NCBI GenBank assembly: GCA_016709225.1
Contig: JADJEE010000012.1
Location: 2,833,501 to 2,897,500, forward strand
DNA: 64,000 nt
Direction of reading: 5' to 3'
From: Deltaproteobacteria bacterium
GTDB taxonomy: Bacteria > Myxococcota_A > Polyangia > Nannocystales > Nannocystaceae
How positions within the stretch are numbered: position 1 is the first letter of the stretch; each line of letters starts with the position of its first letter. Made by a program: the position numbers and the translations under genes. This document shows, one piece after another, positions 1 through 8,722 of this stretch. Under the pieces are notes generated by a model that had not been told where the DNA came from, ran no database searches, and saw only the letters and a list, made by a program, of their open reading frames with translations.

Positions 1-855
1 GCAGGCGAACGCCGCCGAGATCAGCTCGAGCTGCATCTGCGTCATGGTCGGGTAGTTGTCGTGGGCGGTGGGGTCGAGGCCTTGCGTCCACGCATCGAGC
101 CGCTCGAGCGTGCACGCGGCGGTCACATCGCCGGGCCCCGGTGCGTTGCGCAGGGTCTCGATCGCAGCCGCATGGGCCTCGAGATCCGCACGATCGAGCG
201 CGCGCGCCTCGGGCAGCAGCCGCGCCATGCGGGCGCTGGTGTAGTCCAGCGCCGAGCGCCGCATGGTCTCGGCGCGCAGCTGCTCGGCGGTCGGACCGGT
301 GTCCGTGGGCACGAAGTCGCCGAACAGATCCTGCTTGGCCGCGTAGGGGTTGCTGTTGATGCCGAGCGGGTTGCCACCCTCGCCGAAGGTCATGCGGGTC
401 CAGTTCGACGCGTACTCGGGGCTGCGCACGCCCAGGCGCAGCGCGGGCCGCCCCTCGCCGATCGAGAGGTTCACGAACTCGTCGATCGACGGTCCGGTCG
501 AGTAGGTCTGACCCGAGAGGTTGCCGCGGCCGGTCAGCATCTGCGTCATGCCCTGCTCGTGGCCGTCGCCCGCGCCCTGCGTGAGCCGGTTGACGCCGTC
601 GAGCACCAGCATGCGGCTCTTGAAGGCCTCGAGCGGCGAGAGGATCTGTCCGAACGTGAAGTCCGTCATCGACCCCTGCGGACGCCAGGTGTCGTGGATG
701 GTGCCGTCGGGGGTGAACACGACCAGCAGGCGCTTGGGCTCGGTGGCCGCGCGAGCGGGGCGCTCGGCCCACGGCAGCATCGAGGCTCCGAGCCCGGCTC
801 CGGCCCCGCGCAAGAGTCCACGACGGGTGATGGAGGGCAGTGCGATCCTGTTCAT
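1..855 (-). CDS. DUF1552 domain protein, Tat-type signal (partial, 3' end outside window)
   Basis: The frame runs off the left edge with no stop, leaving the N-terminal 285 residues. The ATG (853-855) is followed by SITRRGLLRG, a twin-arginine-like export signal with RR at residues 11-12, then a short hydrophobic stretch and an ARAA cleavage-type site. The mature part (VVFTPDGTIHDTW, GDGHEQGMTQMLTG) fits DUF1552, a secreted family of unknown function. It is usually encoded beside DUF1592/DUF1588 haem-motif proteins, as here: the upstream gene ends 7 bases before this start, so the two are probably one transcript. Function is unknown; a role together with the neighbouring cytochrome-like protein is inference. 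Confidence 0.85.
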   Translation of the reverse strand, partial: MNRIALPSITRRGLLRGAGAGLGASMLPWAERPARAATEPKRLLVVFTPDGTIHDTWRPQGSMTDFTFGQILSPLEAFKSRMLVLDGVNRLTQGAGDGHEQGMTQMLTGRGNLSGQTYSTGPSIDEFVNLSIGEGRPALRLGVRSPEYASNWTRMTFGEGGNPLGINSNPYAAKQDLFGDFVPTDTGPTAEQLRAETMRRSALDYTSARMARLLPEARALDRADLEAHAAAIETLRNAPGPGDVTAACTLERLDAWTQGLDPTAHDNYPTMTQMQLELISAAFAC

Positions 856-862
856 GGGTCTC

Positions 863-2641
863 CTAGACGGGGCCGACGCGGCGGTAGCGAAGCGCATCGC
901 TGGTCGCGATCGCGATCAGCAGCTCCTGGATGTTCATGTCCGACTCGACGAAGCGCTGCGCAATCGTGTCGGTGGTGCAGCCGTCGGCGGCGCCCTCGCG
1001 CCGCCCCAGCGAGTAGCGGAACCACTGCGTGGCGACGCACTCGGCGACGTGCTCGCTGCCACCCATGCGGGCCAGCAGCTCGGTCGCGCCGTCGAAGGTG
1101 CCGTCGAGGTCGCCCGCTGCGATGACCTCACCGCTGGCGTCGACGTCGTTGCCGTTCTCGTCGATCTCGCGATAGCGACCGACGGCGTCGTAGTGCTCGA
1201 AGCCGAAGCCGATCGGGTCGAGCAGTGTGTGACAGCCCGAGCAGGATGGGCTGGCGGTGTGCTCGAAGAAGCGCTCGCGGTTGGTCACACCGGGCTCCGG
1301 CGCGGGCACGTCGAAGTCGATCGGGTCGCCGTTCTCATCGGTCGCGGGCGGTGGCGGCAGATCGGCGCACAACAGCTGCTCGCGCACGAACAACCCGCGC
1401 GCGATCGGGTCGGCGCGCGTGGCCTTGGCCGCGAGCGCGAGCACGGCCGGGTGCGTGAGCAGCCCGGGGCGCTGGTCCGCGTCGACCTCGACCTCGACGA
1501 ACGCGTCGCCGCTGACGCCGTCGATGCCGTAGGCCTGTGCGATCGCCTCGTTCACGAACATCGTCGACGGCGCGAGGAAGGCTGCCAGGGTCGGCTCGGG
1601 ACCGCGCAGCGTGGACTCGAGCGTGGTCAGCAGCGAGGTCCGCAGGTCGTCGGCGAGCTCGGGTGTGAACCAGCCGTATTGCGTCGGGTCCTTCGCGGCG
1701 TGGGCGAGTCCGTCGACGAAGGTCCACTCGACCAAGAAGCGTCGGATCGCGCGATCGGCCCGTGGGTCGGCGAGCATGCGCCGGGCCTGGGCTTCCACCG
1801 CGGCGGCGTCGTCGAGATCACCGGCCTCGGCGGCGGCGAGTAGCTCCTCGTCGGGCATCGAGTCCCACAGGAAGTACGACAGTCGCGACGCCAGCTCGGG
1901 GCCGGCGACTGCGACCACGTCGCCGACCTCGGCGTCGTCGGGGTCGTGCTCGAGCAGGTACAAGAAGTCGGGCGCGGTGAGGATTGCGATGAGCAGCGTC
2001 TGCACGCTGCCGGCGAAATCGACCGTGGCGCGGGCGCTGGTGTAGACCGCGAGCAGCTCGTCGCGCTCCTGTGCGGTGAGCGTGCGTCGATAGGCACGCC
2101 GACCGAACTCGGCGATGAAGTCACCCACACAGCTGGTCTCGTCGGCCGCGGTGGTCGGTGTGCAGCCCAGCAGCGCGCTGGGGTCGACCACCGCGTGCTC
2201 GGCCACGGTGGTCGCGGTCTGCAGCAGGTCGCGTGCGAGCGACTCGTCGACCGCGCCACCGATGAGGAAGCCGCGCATCTTGCCGGCGATGATGACGTCG
2301 CCGGTCAAGGAGTCGACCACCGCCTCGTCGGCGCCGAGCAGGCCGAGGTCGCGCAGCGTGTTCTCGTACTCCAGGCGACTGAGCCGACGGATGCGCGTGT
2401 CTTCGACCGACATCGTGCCGCCGCACGCGTCGACCGGGGGCTGGTCGCCCTGCGAGTCGGCGCCTTCGTCGCTACCGGCGGCCGAGTCACCGCCGCCGTT
2501 GCCCTTCGGTGTCGCATCGAGGCCGACGTAGCAGCCGGTACCGAGGAGGCAGCACGCCACGGTGGCGGCCCGGCGCGCCCACGCGGGCAGCGCGGGCGCG
2601 GTCGTGACGCGTCGGTACTTGGGGTTGGATCCTCGGCGCAT
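863..2641 (-). CDS. DUF1592/DUF1588 domain lipoprotein with c-type haem motif
   Basis: 592 residues. The N-terminus has a hydrophobic segment ending in LGTGC, a lipobox, then a Gly/Asp/Ser-rich linker. The body contains RRLSRLEYENTLRDL, typical of the DUF1587 start, and YFLWDSMPDEEL, typical of DUF1592. CSGCH at residues 467-471 lies in the sequence TASPSCSGCHTLLDPIGFGFE, the DUF1588 haem-binding signature. The C-terminal part is DUF1585-like. Such proteins are planctomycete and myxobacterial secreted cytochrome-like proteins of unknown substrate. It lies 7 bases upstream of the DUF1552 gene on the same strand, the usual pairing. A start further downstream, nearer the hydrophobic segment, is possible because the first 25 residues are basic and longer than a normal signal n-region. 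Confidence 0.88.
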   Translation of the reverse strand: MRRGSNPKYRRVTTAPALPAWARRAATVACCLLGTGCYVGLDATPKGNGGGDSAAGSDEGADSQGDQPPVDACGGTMSVEDTRIRRLSRLEYENTLRDLGLLGADEAVVDSLTGDVIIAGKMRGFLIGGAVDESLARDLLQTATTVAEHAVVDPSALLGCTPTTAADETSCVGDFIAEFGRRAYRRTLTAQERDELLAVYTSARATVDFAGSVQTLLIAILTAPDFLYLLEHDPDDAEVGDVVAVAGPELASRLSYFLWDSMPDEELLAAAEAGDLDDAAAVEAQARRMLADPRADRAIRRFLVEWTFVDGLAHAAKDPTQYGWFTPELADDLRTSLLTTLESTLRGPEPTLAAFLAPSTMFVNEAIAQAYGIDGVSGDAFVEVEVDADQRPGLLTHPAVLALAAKATRADPIARGLFVREQLLCADLPPPPATDENGDPIDFDVPAPEPGVTNRERFFEHTASPSCSGCHTLLDPIGFGFEHYDAVGRYREIDENGNDVDASGEVIAAGDLDGTFDGATELLARMGGSEHVAECVATQWFRYSLGRREGAADGCTTDTIAQRFVESDMNIQELLIAIATSDALRYRRVGPV

Positions 2642-2817
2642 GACGGGCCTTCCGCCCCGAGCTCGGTCGGGGTCCTGTCTAAAGGGAGTCCGGCCAGTGG
2701 CGGATTTGTCCCGTCGCCGATCGGTGAGGTGGGCGGTCCTGCATCACCGCGCGCGGTCGAATTCGGGCTCCCAGACGCCGCTACGGGGCCGCGCAGGGCT
2801 GTGCTAAGACACCCGCG

Positions 2818-3555
2818 ATGACCGACGACACTGGCCTGCGCCGCGCGCTCGTGACCGGCGCGAGCCGGGGGATCGGTGCAGCGATCGCCCACGAGCTCGG
2901 CGTGCGCGGCTTCGACGTCGTGGTCAACTACCGCAGCGACGACAGTAGCGCAGCCAACGTGGTCGATCGCATCATCGCGGCCGGCGGTCGCGCCCGCGCC
3001 AGCCGCTTCGACGTCGCGGACGCGCAGGCCTGCGCCACCGCGCTCGCGCAGCTGGTCGGCGTCGGTGGCCACTTCGACGTCGTGGTCAACAACGCCGGCG
3101 TCACCCGTGACGCGCCGTTCCCCGCGCTCGAGCGCGAGGGCTGGGACGTGGTGCTGCGCACCACCCTCGACGGCTTCTACAACGTCACGCGCCCGCTGGT
3201 GATGCCGATGGTCCGGCGTCGCTGGGGTCGCATCGTCAACATCTCCTCGGTGTCGGCGCTGCACGGCAACCGCGGCCAGACCAACTACGCGGCGGCCAAG
3301 GCCGGGCTGATCGGCGCCACCAAGAGCCTCGCGTGCGAGCTCGGCAAGCGCGGCATCACCGTCAACGCGGTCGCCCCCGGTCTCATCGACACCGAGATGA
3401 TCGCGGGTCTGCCGCTCGACACCATCGTGCCGACGATCCCCGCGCGACGCCTGGGTCGTCCCGACGAGGTCGCGAAGCTGGTCGCTTTCTTGTGTAGCCA
3501 CGATGCGGCCTACATCACCGGCCAGGTCATCGCGATCGACGGGGGCATGACGTGA
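2818..3555 (+). CDS. fabG: 3-oxoacyl-ACP reductase (SDR, FabG-type), aryl-polyene-type pathway
   Basis: 245 residues, the normal FabG length. It reduces a 3-ketoacyl-ACP to the 3-hydroxy form with NADPH. The Rossmann motif TGASRGIG is at residues 13-20, NNAG follows in the middle, and the catalytic set is S144, Y157 and K161 (YAAAK). The end IDGGMT is typical. It is first in a four-gene string; its stop overlaps the next start by 4 bases (GTGA). Adjacent ketosynthase and flavoenzymes suggest it is the ketoreductase of an aryl-polyene-type type II PKS (role of ApeQ) rather than housekeeping FabG. That assignment is from context. Confidence 0.9.
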   Translation: MTDDTGLRRALVTGASRGIGAAIAHELGVRGFDVVVNYRSDDSSAANVVDRIIAAGGRARASRFDVADAQACATALAQLVGVGGHFDVVVNNAGVTRDAPFPALEREGWDVVLRTTLDGFYNVTRPLVMPMVRRRWGRIVNISSVSALHGNRGQTNYAAAKAGLIGATKSLACELGKRGITVNAVAPGLIDTEMIAGLPLDTIVPTIPARRLGRPDEVAKLVAFLCSHDAAYITGQVIAIDGGMT

Positions 3556-4781
3556 GCGCACCGCGACGCGTGGTCGTCACCGGCATGGGTGTGGCCTCGC
3601 CGATCGGCCACGATCGAGCGACGGTGGTCGCGGCGCTGCGCGAGGCCCGGGGCGGCATCGTCAGCAAGCCCGAGTGGGGCGCGTACAAGGGCCTGTGGAC
3701 GCGGCTCGCCGGCGAGGTCGTGGGGCTGTCGTTCGACTATCCCCGCAAGGCCACGCGCACCATGGGGCGGGTCGCGTTGCTCGCGGTGTGGGCCACCGAG
3801 CAGGCGCTGGCCGACGCGGGCCTCGAGCCGGAGTCGCTCGCCGGCATGCGCGTGGGGATCTCCCACGGCTCGACCCATGGCTCGTCGTCGTCGATGAAGG
3901 GCCCGCTCGAGCGCGTGTTCACGCAGCAGACCTTCGAGGGCATGCCGTCGTCGGCGTACTTCCGCTTCATGAGCCACACCACGGCGGCGAACCTCGCGAT
4001 CCACTTCGGCGTGCGCGGCCGCGTGATCACGACCTGCTCGGCGTGCACGAGCGGATCGCAGGGCATCGGCTACGGCTACGAAGCCATCAAGTACGGCCAT
4101 GAAGATCTCATGCTGTGCGGCGGCGCCGAGGAGCTGCACGAGCTGCACGCGGCGGTCTTCGACGTCATGTACGCGACCTCGACCAAGTACAACGATCGTC
4201 CCGAGCTGAGCCCGCGGCCCTACGACGCCGCGCGCGACGGCATGGTCATCGGCGAGGGCGCGGGCACGCTGGTGCTCGAGGAGTACGAGCACGCCGTGCG
4301 ACGCGGCGCTCGCATCCACGCCGAGCTCGTCGGCTGGGGCACCAACTGCGACGGCATGCACGCGACCTCGCCCTCGGTCGATGGCATGGCCGGCGCGATC
4401 CAGCGGGCGCTGCAGGACGCCGGGCTGTCGCCCGACGCGATCGACTACGTCAACGGCCACGGCACCGCCACCGAGCTCGGCGACATCGCCGAGACCCACG
4501 CGACCGCCCAGGTGCTGGGCACCGCGATGCCGATCTCGTCGACCAAGAGCTACACCGGTCACACCCTCGGCGCCTGCGGAGCGATCGAGGCCTACGTCAG
4601 CATCGTGGCGATGCAGGACGGCTTCATGCCGCCGACCCGCAATCTCGACGAGGTCGATCCGCGTTGCGCCGTGCTCGACTACGTCCGCACCACCCGCGAG
4701 GCCCAGCTCGAGCGCGTGATGAGCAACAACTTCGCGTTCGGTGGCATCAACACCTCGCTCGTCTTCGCAAGGCCCCGATGA
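3552..4781 (+). CDS. beta-ketoacyl-ACP synthase (KAS II / FabF-like ketosynthase)
   Basis: 409 residues, GTG start overlapping the fabG stop. It catalyses decarboxylative Claisen condensation of acyl-ACP with malonyl-ACP. The catalytic triad is visible: Cys165 in TTCSACTSGSQ, His303 in NGHGTATE and His337 in SYTGHTLGACGA. The C-terminus NNFAFGGINTSLVF is classic for the family. It strongly resembles the second ketosynthase at 62689-63906 (shared SSAYxRFMSHT and CGGAEELH), so the two are paralogues. Because both keep the full triad, neither is an obvious chain-length factor. Probably one of the pathway's elongating or initiating ketosynthases. Confidence 0.92.
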   Translation: MSAPRRVVVTGMGVASPIGHDRATVVAALREARGGIVSKPEWGAYKGLWTRLAGEVVGLSFDYPRKATRTMGRVALLAVWATEQALADAGLEPESLAGMRVGISHGSTHGSSSSMKGPLERVFTQQTFEGMPSSAYFRFMSHTTAANLAIHFGVRGRVITTCSACTSGSQGIGYGYEAIKYGHEDLMLCGGAEELHELHAAVFDVMYATSTKYNDRPELSPRPYDAARDGMVIGEGAGTLVLEEYEHAVRRGARIHAELVGWGTNCDGMHATSPSVDGMAGAIQRALQDAGLSPDAIDYVNGHGTATELGDIAETHATAQVLGTAMPISSTKSYTGHTLGACGAIEAYVSIVAMQDGFMPPTRNLDEVDPRCAVLDYVRTTREAQLERVMSNNFAFGGINTSLVFARPR

Positions 4782-6079
4782 GCGCCGAGCACGACCTCGA
4801 CGTGGTGGTGGTGGGCGCCGGGCCGGCGGGGGCCTGCGCGGCGACGCTGCTGGCCCAGGCGGGCCTTCGGGTTGGCGTGTTCGAGCGCGAGCGCTTCCCG
4901 CGGTTCCACATCGGCGAGTCGCTGCTGCCCTCGTGCGTGCCGGTGCTCGCGGCGATGGGCATCGACCTCGACGCCGGTGGCTACCTGCGCAAGCAGGGCG
5001 CCGAGTTCTACGACGAGCGCACCGGCGAGTACGCCTACTTCGCGTTCGCCGACGCGTTGCCGGGGCTGCCGCACCACGCGTATCAGGTCGATCGCGCGTC
5101 GTTCGACGATGCGCTCGCGGCCGCGGCGCTCGAGGCCGGGGCGTCCGTCGAGTTCGGCGTCACCGTACTCGCGCACGCGATCGACGATCGCGGCGTGGAG
5201 CTGCAGCTGGTGCCGACGCCCGAGGGGCTCGGCCCCGACGAGGGCCACGTACGCGGCGGTCGCTCGCGCGGCGTGCCCTCGCGCGCGGCGGCTCGCACCG
5301 TGCGCGCGCGCTATCTCGTGGACGCCAGTGGTCGTCGTGGGCTGACCTCACGGGGCGGGCGTGAGCATGATCGTGTGCCCGGGCTCGGCAAGGCCGCCAG
5401 CTTCCTGCACTTCGAGGGGCTCGGCGACGCCGCATGGGCCGAGCTCGCGCCGCGCGGCGACGTCAAGGTGCTGCGCATGCCCGACGGGTGGATCTGGGCC
5501 ATCCCGCTGGCGGATCGTCGGCTCTCGGTCGGCTTGGTCTCGCGCGCAGGCGCACCCGACGACGCCGATGTCGCGCGCGAGCTCGCGGGCTCGCCGATGC
5601 TCACGCGCTTGACCGCGGGCGCTCGACGCTCGTCGCTGCGCGCAATCGCCGACTACAGCTACGTCAATCGCAGCCCCCACGGCGCGCGCTTCGTGGCGAT
5701 CGGTGACGCCGCCGGCTTCCTCGATCCGGTGTTCTCCTCGGGCGTCGCGATCGCGTTGTCATCGGCGCAGCGCATGGCCGCGCACGTCGTGGCCGCGTTC
5801 GTCGACGACGCCATGCTGGCGTCGCCGACACTGATGGAGCCCCACCGTGCCGCCCTGGCAGTGGCGTACCGCACCTTCCACTGCTTCGCGCATCGTTTCT
5901 ACAACGGGCGGCTCATCGACAACCTGTTGCTCGGGGAGGCCCCCGACGCCAACATGCGCGCCGGCCTCATCTCGATCCTCGCAGGCGACATCTGGCGCGA
6001 CGACAACCGCTTCCAGCGCGCGGTGCTGAGCGCGACGCGGCACGAGCTGCCGGTGATGCCCTGGGCCGACGCACGTTGA
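4778..6079 (+). CDS. FAD-dependent oxidoreductase (tryptophan-halogenase / geranylgeranyl-reductase-like)
   Basis: 433 residues; ATG overlaps the ketosynthase stop by 4 bases, which fixes the start. The FAD dinucleotide fold VVVGAGPAGACAA is at the N-terminus, followed by FERERFPRFHIGESLLP, the GES-type motif of flavin monooxygenases in the halogenase and geranylgeranyl reductase superfamily, and later GDAAGFLDPVFSSG, the second FAD motif. The halogenase signature WxWxIP appears only as WIWAIPL, and I see no conserved halogenase lysine context, so halogenation is not supported. It may oxidise or reduce the pigment chain or head group; the substrate is unknown. A second FAD enzyme of similar type lies at 8719-10287. 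Confidence 0.85.
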   Translation: MSAEHDLDVVVVGAGPAGACAATLLAQAGLRVGVFERERFPRFHIGESLLPSCVPVLAAMGIDLDAGGYLRKQGAEFYDERTGEYAYFAFADALPGLPHHAYQVDRASFDDALAAAALEAGASVEFGVTVLAHAIDDRGVELQLVPTPEGLGPDEGHVRGGRSRGVPSRAAARTVRARYLVDASGRRGLTSRGGREHDRVPGLGKAASFLHFEGLGDAAWAELAPRGDVKVLRMPDGWIWAIPLADRRLSVGLVSRAGAPDDADVARELAGSPMLTRLTAGARRSSLRAIADYSYVNRSPHGARFVAIGDAAGFLDPVFSSGVAIALSSAQRMAAHVVAAFVDDAMLASPTLMEPHRAALAVAYRTFHCFAHRFYNGRLIDNLLLGEAPDANMRAGLISILAGDIWRDDNRFQRAVLSATRHELPVMPWADAR

Positions 6080-6108
6080 TCGCCGCGGTGCTACCGTGGG
6101 CGCCGCCG

Positions 6109-7182
6109 ATGACCTCGATCCTCGAGCCGATGATCCTTCGCACGGGCCTGCGCGCGAGCAATCGCGTGGTGCTGGCGCCGATGACCAACAAGCAGAGCCA
6201 CGACGACGGCACGCTGTCCGACGACGAACTCGCGTGGTTGTGCAGTCGCGCCGAGGGTGGCTTCGGCACCGTGATGACGTGTGCCGCCCACGTCGCGAAG
6301 GACGGGCAGGGCTGGCAGGGTGAGCTCGGCATCTTCGAGGACGCACAGCTGCCGGGCCTACGGCGACTGGCCAACGCGCTGCGCGAACGTGGTGCGGCCT
6401 CGGTGGTGCAGATCTTCCACGGCGGCGTGCGGGCCGATCCCGAGTTCAGCGGCGTGCAGCCGTGGAGCGCGAGCGAAGGCGAAGGCGCGCGGGCGGCCAC
6501 GCCCGAGGACCTGGCGCGGGTCGTGGAGCAGTTCGCCGACGCAGCCGCGCGGGCACAGATGGCCGGCTTCGACGGCGTCGAGCTGCACGGCGCGCACGGC
6601 TATCTCTTCACGCAGTTCCTGAGTGCGACCGGCAACCGCCGCGCCGACGCTTGGGGCGGCCCGCTCGAGCACCGCGCACGTCTGCTGCGCGACGCCACGC
6701 GGGCCGTGCGGGCCCGTGTGCGTCGCGACTTCACCGTCGGCGTGCGTCTGTCGCCGGAGGACTTCGGCAACGCCAAGGGCATCGATGTCGACGAGACGGT
6801 CCAGGTCGCGCGCTGGCTCGCCGAGGACGGCGTCGACTTCGTGCACCTTTCGCTGTGGCGCTCGCAGCTCAACACCCGCAAGCACCCCGACGTGCATGCG
6901 CTCGAGCTGTTTCGCCCGGCGCTGCCGCCCGATGTCGCGGTGTTCGTCGCCGGCGGCGTCTGGACCCGCGACGAGGCCCAGGCGCTCATCGATCGCGGCG
7001 CCGACGCGGTCGCCTTGGGGCGCTCCGCGATCGTCAACCGCGACTGGGCCCACGCGATCGTCGACCCCGCGTGGGCACCGACGCGCCCACCGGTCACCAT
7101 CGTGCAGCTGCGCGAGGCCGGTCTCAGTCCTCGCTTCGCCGAGTACATGCGCATCTGGAAGGACTTCGTGCGCGACGCATGA
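6109..7182 (+). CDS. NADH:flavin oxidoreductase / old yellow enzyme family protein
   Basis: 357 residues from ATG 6109; an in-frame TTG at 6076 would overlap the preceding stop by 4 bases and is the alternative start. TIM-barrel FMN enzyme: NRVVLAPMTNKQSHDDG near the N-terminus, VVQIFHGG, FDGVELHGAHGYLFTQFLS, and the C-terminal phosphate-binding FVAGGVWTRDEAQ and ADAVALGRSAI are diagnostic of the family. Members reduce activated C=C bonds with NAD(P)H. It is last in the 2818-7182 string and faces the minus-strand operon. A role in trimming unsaturation in the polyene pathway is inference. Confidence 0.87.
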   Translation: MTSILEPMILRTGLRASNRVVLAPMTNKQSHDDGTLSDDELAWLCSRAEGGFGTVMTCAAHVAKDGQGWQGELGIFEDAQLPGLRRLANALRERGAASVVQIFHGGVRADPEFSGVQPWSASEGEGARAATPEDLARVVEQFADAAARAQMAGFDGVELHGAHGYLFTQFLSATGNRRADAWGGPLEHRARLLRDATRAVRARVRRDFTVGVRLSPEDFGNAKGIDVDETVQVARWLAEDGVDFVHLSLWRSQLNTRKHPDVHALELFRPALPPDVAVFVAGGVWTRDEAQALIDRGADAVALGRSAIVNRDWAHAIVDPAWAPTRPPVTIVQLREAGLSPRFAEYMRIWKDFVRDA

Positions 7183-7197
7183 TGGCGCGCACGGCCT

Positions 7198-7214
7198 CGG
7201 CTCACGGCGAGCCG
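7198..7214. terminator. hairpin between convergent operons
   Basis: CGGCTC (7198-7203) and GAGCCG (7209-7214) form a 6-base perfect stem with a 5-base loop, in the 73-base gap between two convergent operons. No T-tract follows on either strand, so Rho-independent activity is uncertain. Confidence 0.35.
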
Positions 7215-7255
7215 TTCGTCGAGGTATGGCGGTGTCGAGCGCCGGTGCGGTGCGC

Positions 7256-8722
7256 TCAGCCGATCGACACGTACTTCACGTCGACGTACTCCTCGACGCC
7301 CCACTTGCCGCCCTCGCGGCCCCAGCCCGAGGCCTTGGCGCCACCGAAGGGCGCCTGCGCGTTCGAGACCGCCGCGTCGTTGAGACCGACGATGCCGCAC
7401 TCGAGGCCCTCGGCGACCCGCAGCGCCCGTGCGAGGTCGCGGGTGTAGGCATAGGCCGCGAGGCCATACGGTGTGTCGTTGGCGAGCGCGAGCGCCTCGG
7501 CCTCGTCATCGAACGCCTGCACCGCGACCACCGGTCCGAAGGTCTCTTCGCGGGCGATTGCCATCGCGGGCGTGAGCCCGGTGATGAGCGTGGGCTCGCA
7601 GAAGCGCCGCACGAGCTGGGCGCGCGGCTGCACGATGTGGCCGCCGGTGACGAGCGCCCCGCCGTGATCCCGGGCGTCGGTGACGTGGGTCTCGACCTTG
7701 TGGACCGCGTCGTCGTCGATGAGCGGGCCGATGTGCACGCCTTCGTCGAGGCCATGGCCCATGCGCAGGCTCGCCATCGCGGCCCGCAGCTTCGCGACGT
7801 AGGCGTCGTGCACGGCGGCGTGTACGTAGATGCGGTTGGGGCAGATGCAGGTCTGACCGGCATTGCGGAACTTCGCGACGATGGTGCCACGCACGGCCGC
7901 GTCGAGATCCGCGTCGTCGAACACCAACAGCGGCGCGAGTCCACCCAGCTCGAGCGAAAGCCGCGTCAGGTGCGTGGCCGCGCGGGCCACCAGCAGGCGG
8001 CCGACCTCGGTCGATCCGGTGAAGCTCAGCCGGCGCACGCGGGCATCGTCGAGCCACGCTCGACCGATCGCGTCGGCGTCGCCCGTGACGACGTTGATGA
8101 CGCCGGGCGGGATGCCGACCGCCAGTGCGAGCTCGGCCAGCGCGAGTGCCGTCAGCGGCGCCTGCTCGGCCGGCTTCACCACCGCGGTGCAGCCCACCGC
8201 CAGCGCCGGCCCGAGCTTGCGCGTGATCATGGCAGCCGGGAAGTTCCACGGCGTGATCGCTGCGACGACCCCGAGCGCCTGTCGCATCACGATCATGCGC
8301 TTGTCGTTGCCCGCCTGCGGTTGGTACTCGCCCGTGAGTCGTCGGCCCTCCTCGGCGGACCAGTCGATGAACGACGCCGCGTAGGCGATCTCGCCCATGG
8401 CTTCGGCCAGCGGCTTGCCCTGCTCGCGCGTGAGCTCGACGGCGAGCTGGCGCTGCTGCTGCAGCATCGCCGCTGCGAAGCGACGCAGCAGATCGGCGCG
8501 CTCACCCGGCGGACGCGCACGCCAGCCGGGCAGTGCGGCGGCGGCGGCATCCACCGCTTCGCGGGCCTCGGCGGCGCCGTGGTAGGGCACCCACGCAACG
8601 GTCTCGTCGGTCGCGGGGTCGTCGACACGCAGGCTGGCCTCGCCCTCGGCGACGTGCTCGACGCCGATTCGGTTCGGCACCACCTTCGCGCCGGCGGGGG
8701 CGCGCTCTGGCTGCGCGCTCAC
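7256..8722 (-). CDS. NAD(P)-dependent aldehyde dehydrogenase (succinate-semialdehyde dehydrogenase-like)
   Basis: 488 residues. The GTG at 8722 overlaps the stop of the upstream FAD enzyme by 4 bases (GTGA) and gives the normal family length, so I chose it over longer in-frame starts. Visible motifs are ITPWNFPAAMITRK (cofactor binding), FTGSTEVGR, ELGG with the general-base Glu, and the catalytic Cys292 in GQTCICPNR; EETFGPV is near the end. It oxidises an aldehyde to an acid with NAD(P)+. Closest in style to succinate-semialdehyde dehydrogenases. It is the last gene of the minus-strand operon. An aldehyde dehydrogenase is not a standard aryl-polyene gene; it may act on a head-group or chain aldehyde (inference). 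Confidence 0.9.
   Translation of the reverse strand: MSAQPERAPAGAKVVPNRIGVEHVAEGEASLRVDDPATDETVAWVPYHGAAEAREAVDAAAAALPGWRARPPGERADLLRRFAAAMLQQQRQLAVELTREQGKPLAEAMGEIAYAASFIDWSAEEGRRLTGEYQPQAGNDKRMIVMRQALGVVAAITPWNFPAAMITRKLGPALAVGCTAVVKPAEQAPLTALALAELALAVGIPPGVINVVTGDADAIGRAWLDDARVRRLSFTGSTEVGRLLVARAATHLTRLSLELGGLAPLLVFDDADLDAAVRGTIVAKFRNAGQTCICPNRIYVHAAVHDAYVAKLRAAMASLRMGHGLDEGVHIGPLIDDDAVHKVETHVTDARDHGGALVTGGHIVQPRAQLVRRFCEPTLITGLTPAMAIAREETFGPVVAVQAFDDEAEALALANDTPYGLAAYAYTRDLARALRVAEGLECGIVGLNDAAVSNAQAPFGGAKASGWGREGGKWGVEEYVDVKYVSIG

Noticed and set aside
4778..6079. Calling the FAD enzyme a true tryptophan halogenase
   Set aside because: The general fold and GES motif fit, but the WxWxIP motif is only partial and no catalytic Lys context could be confirmed.
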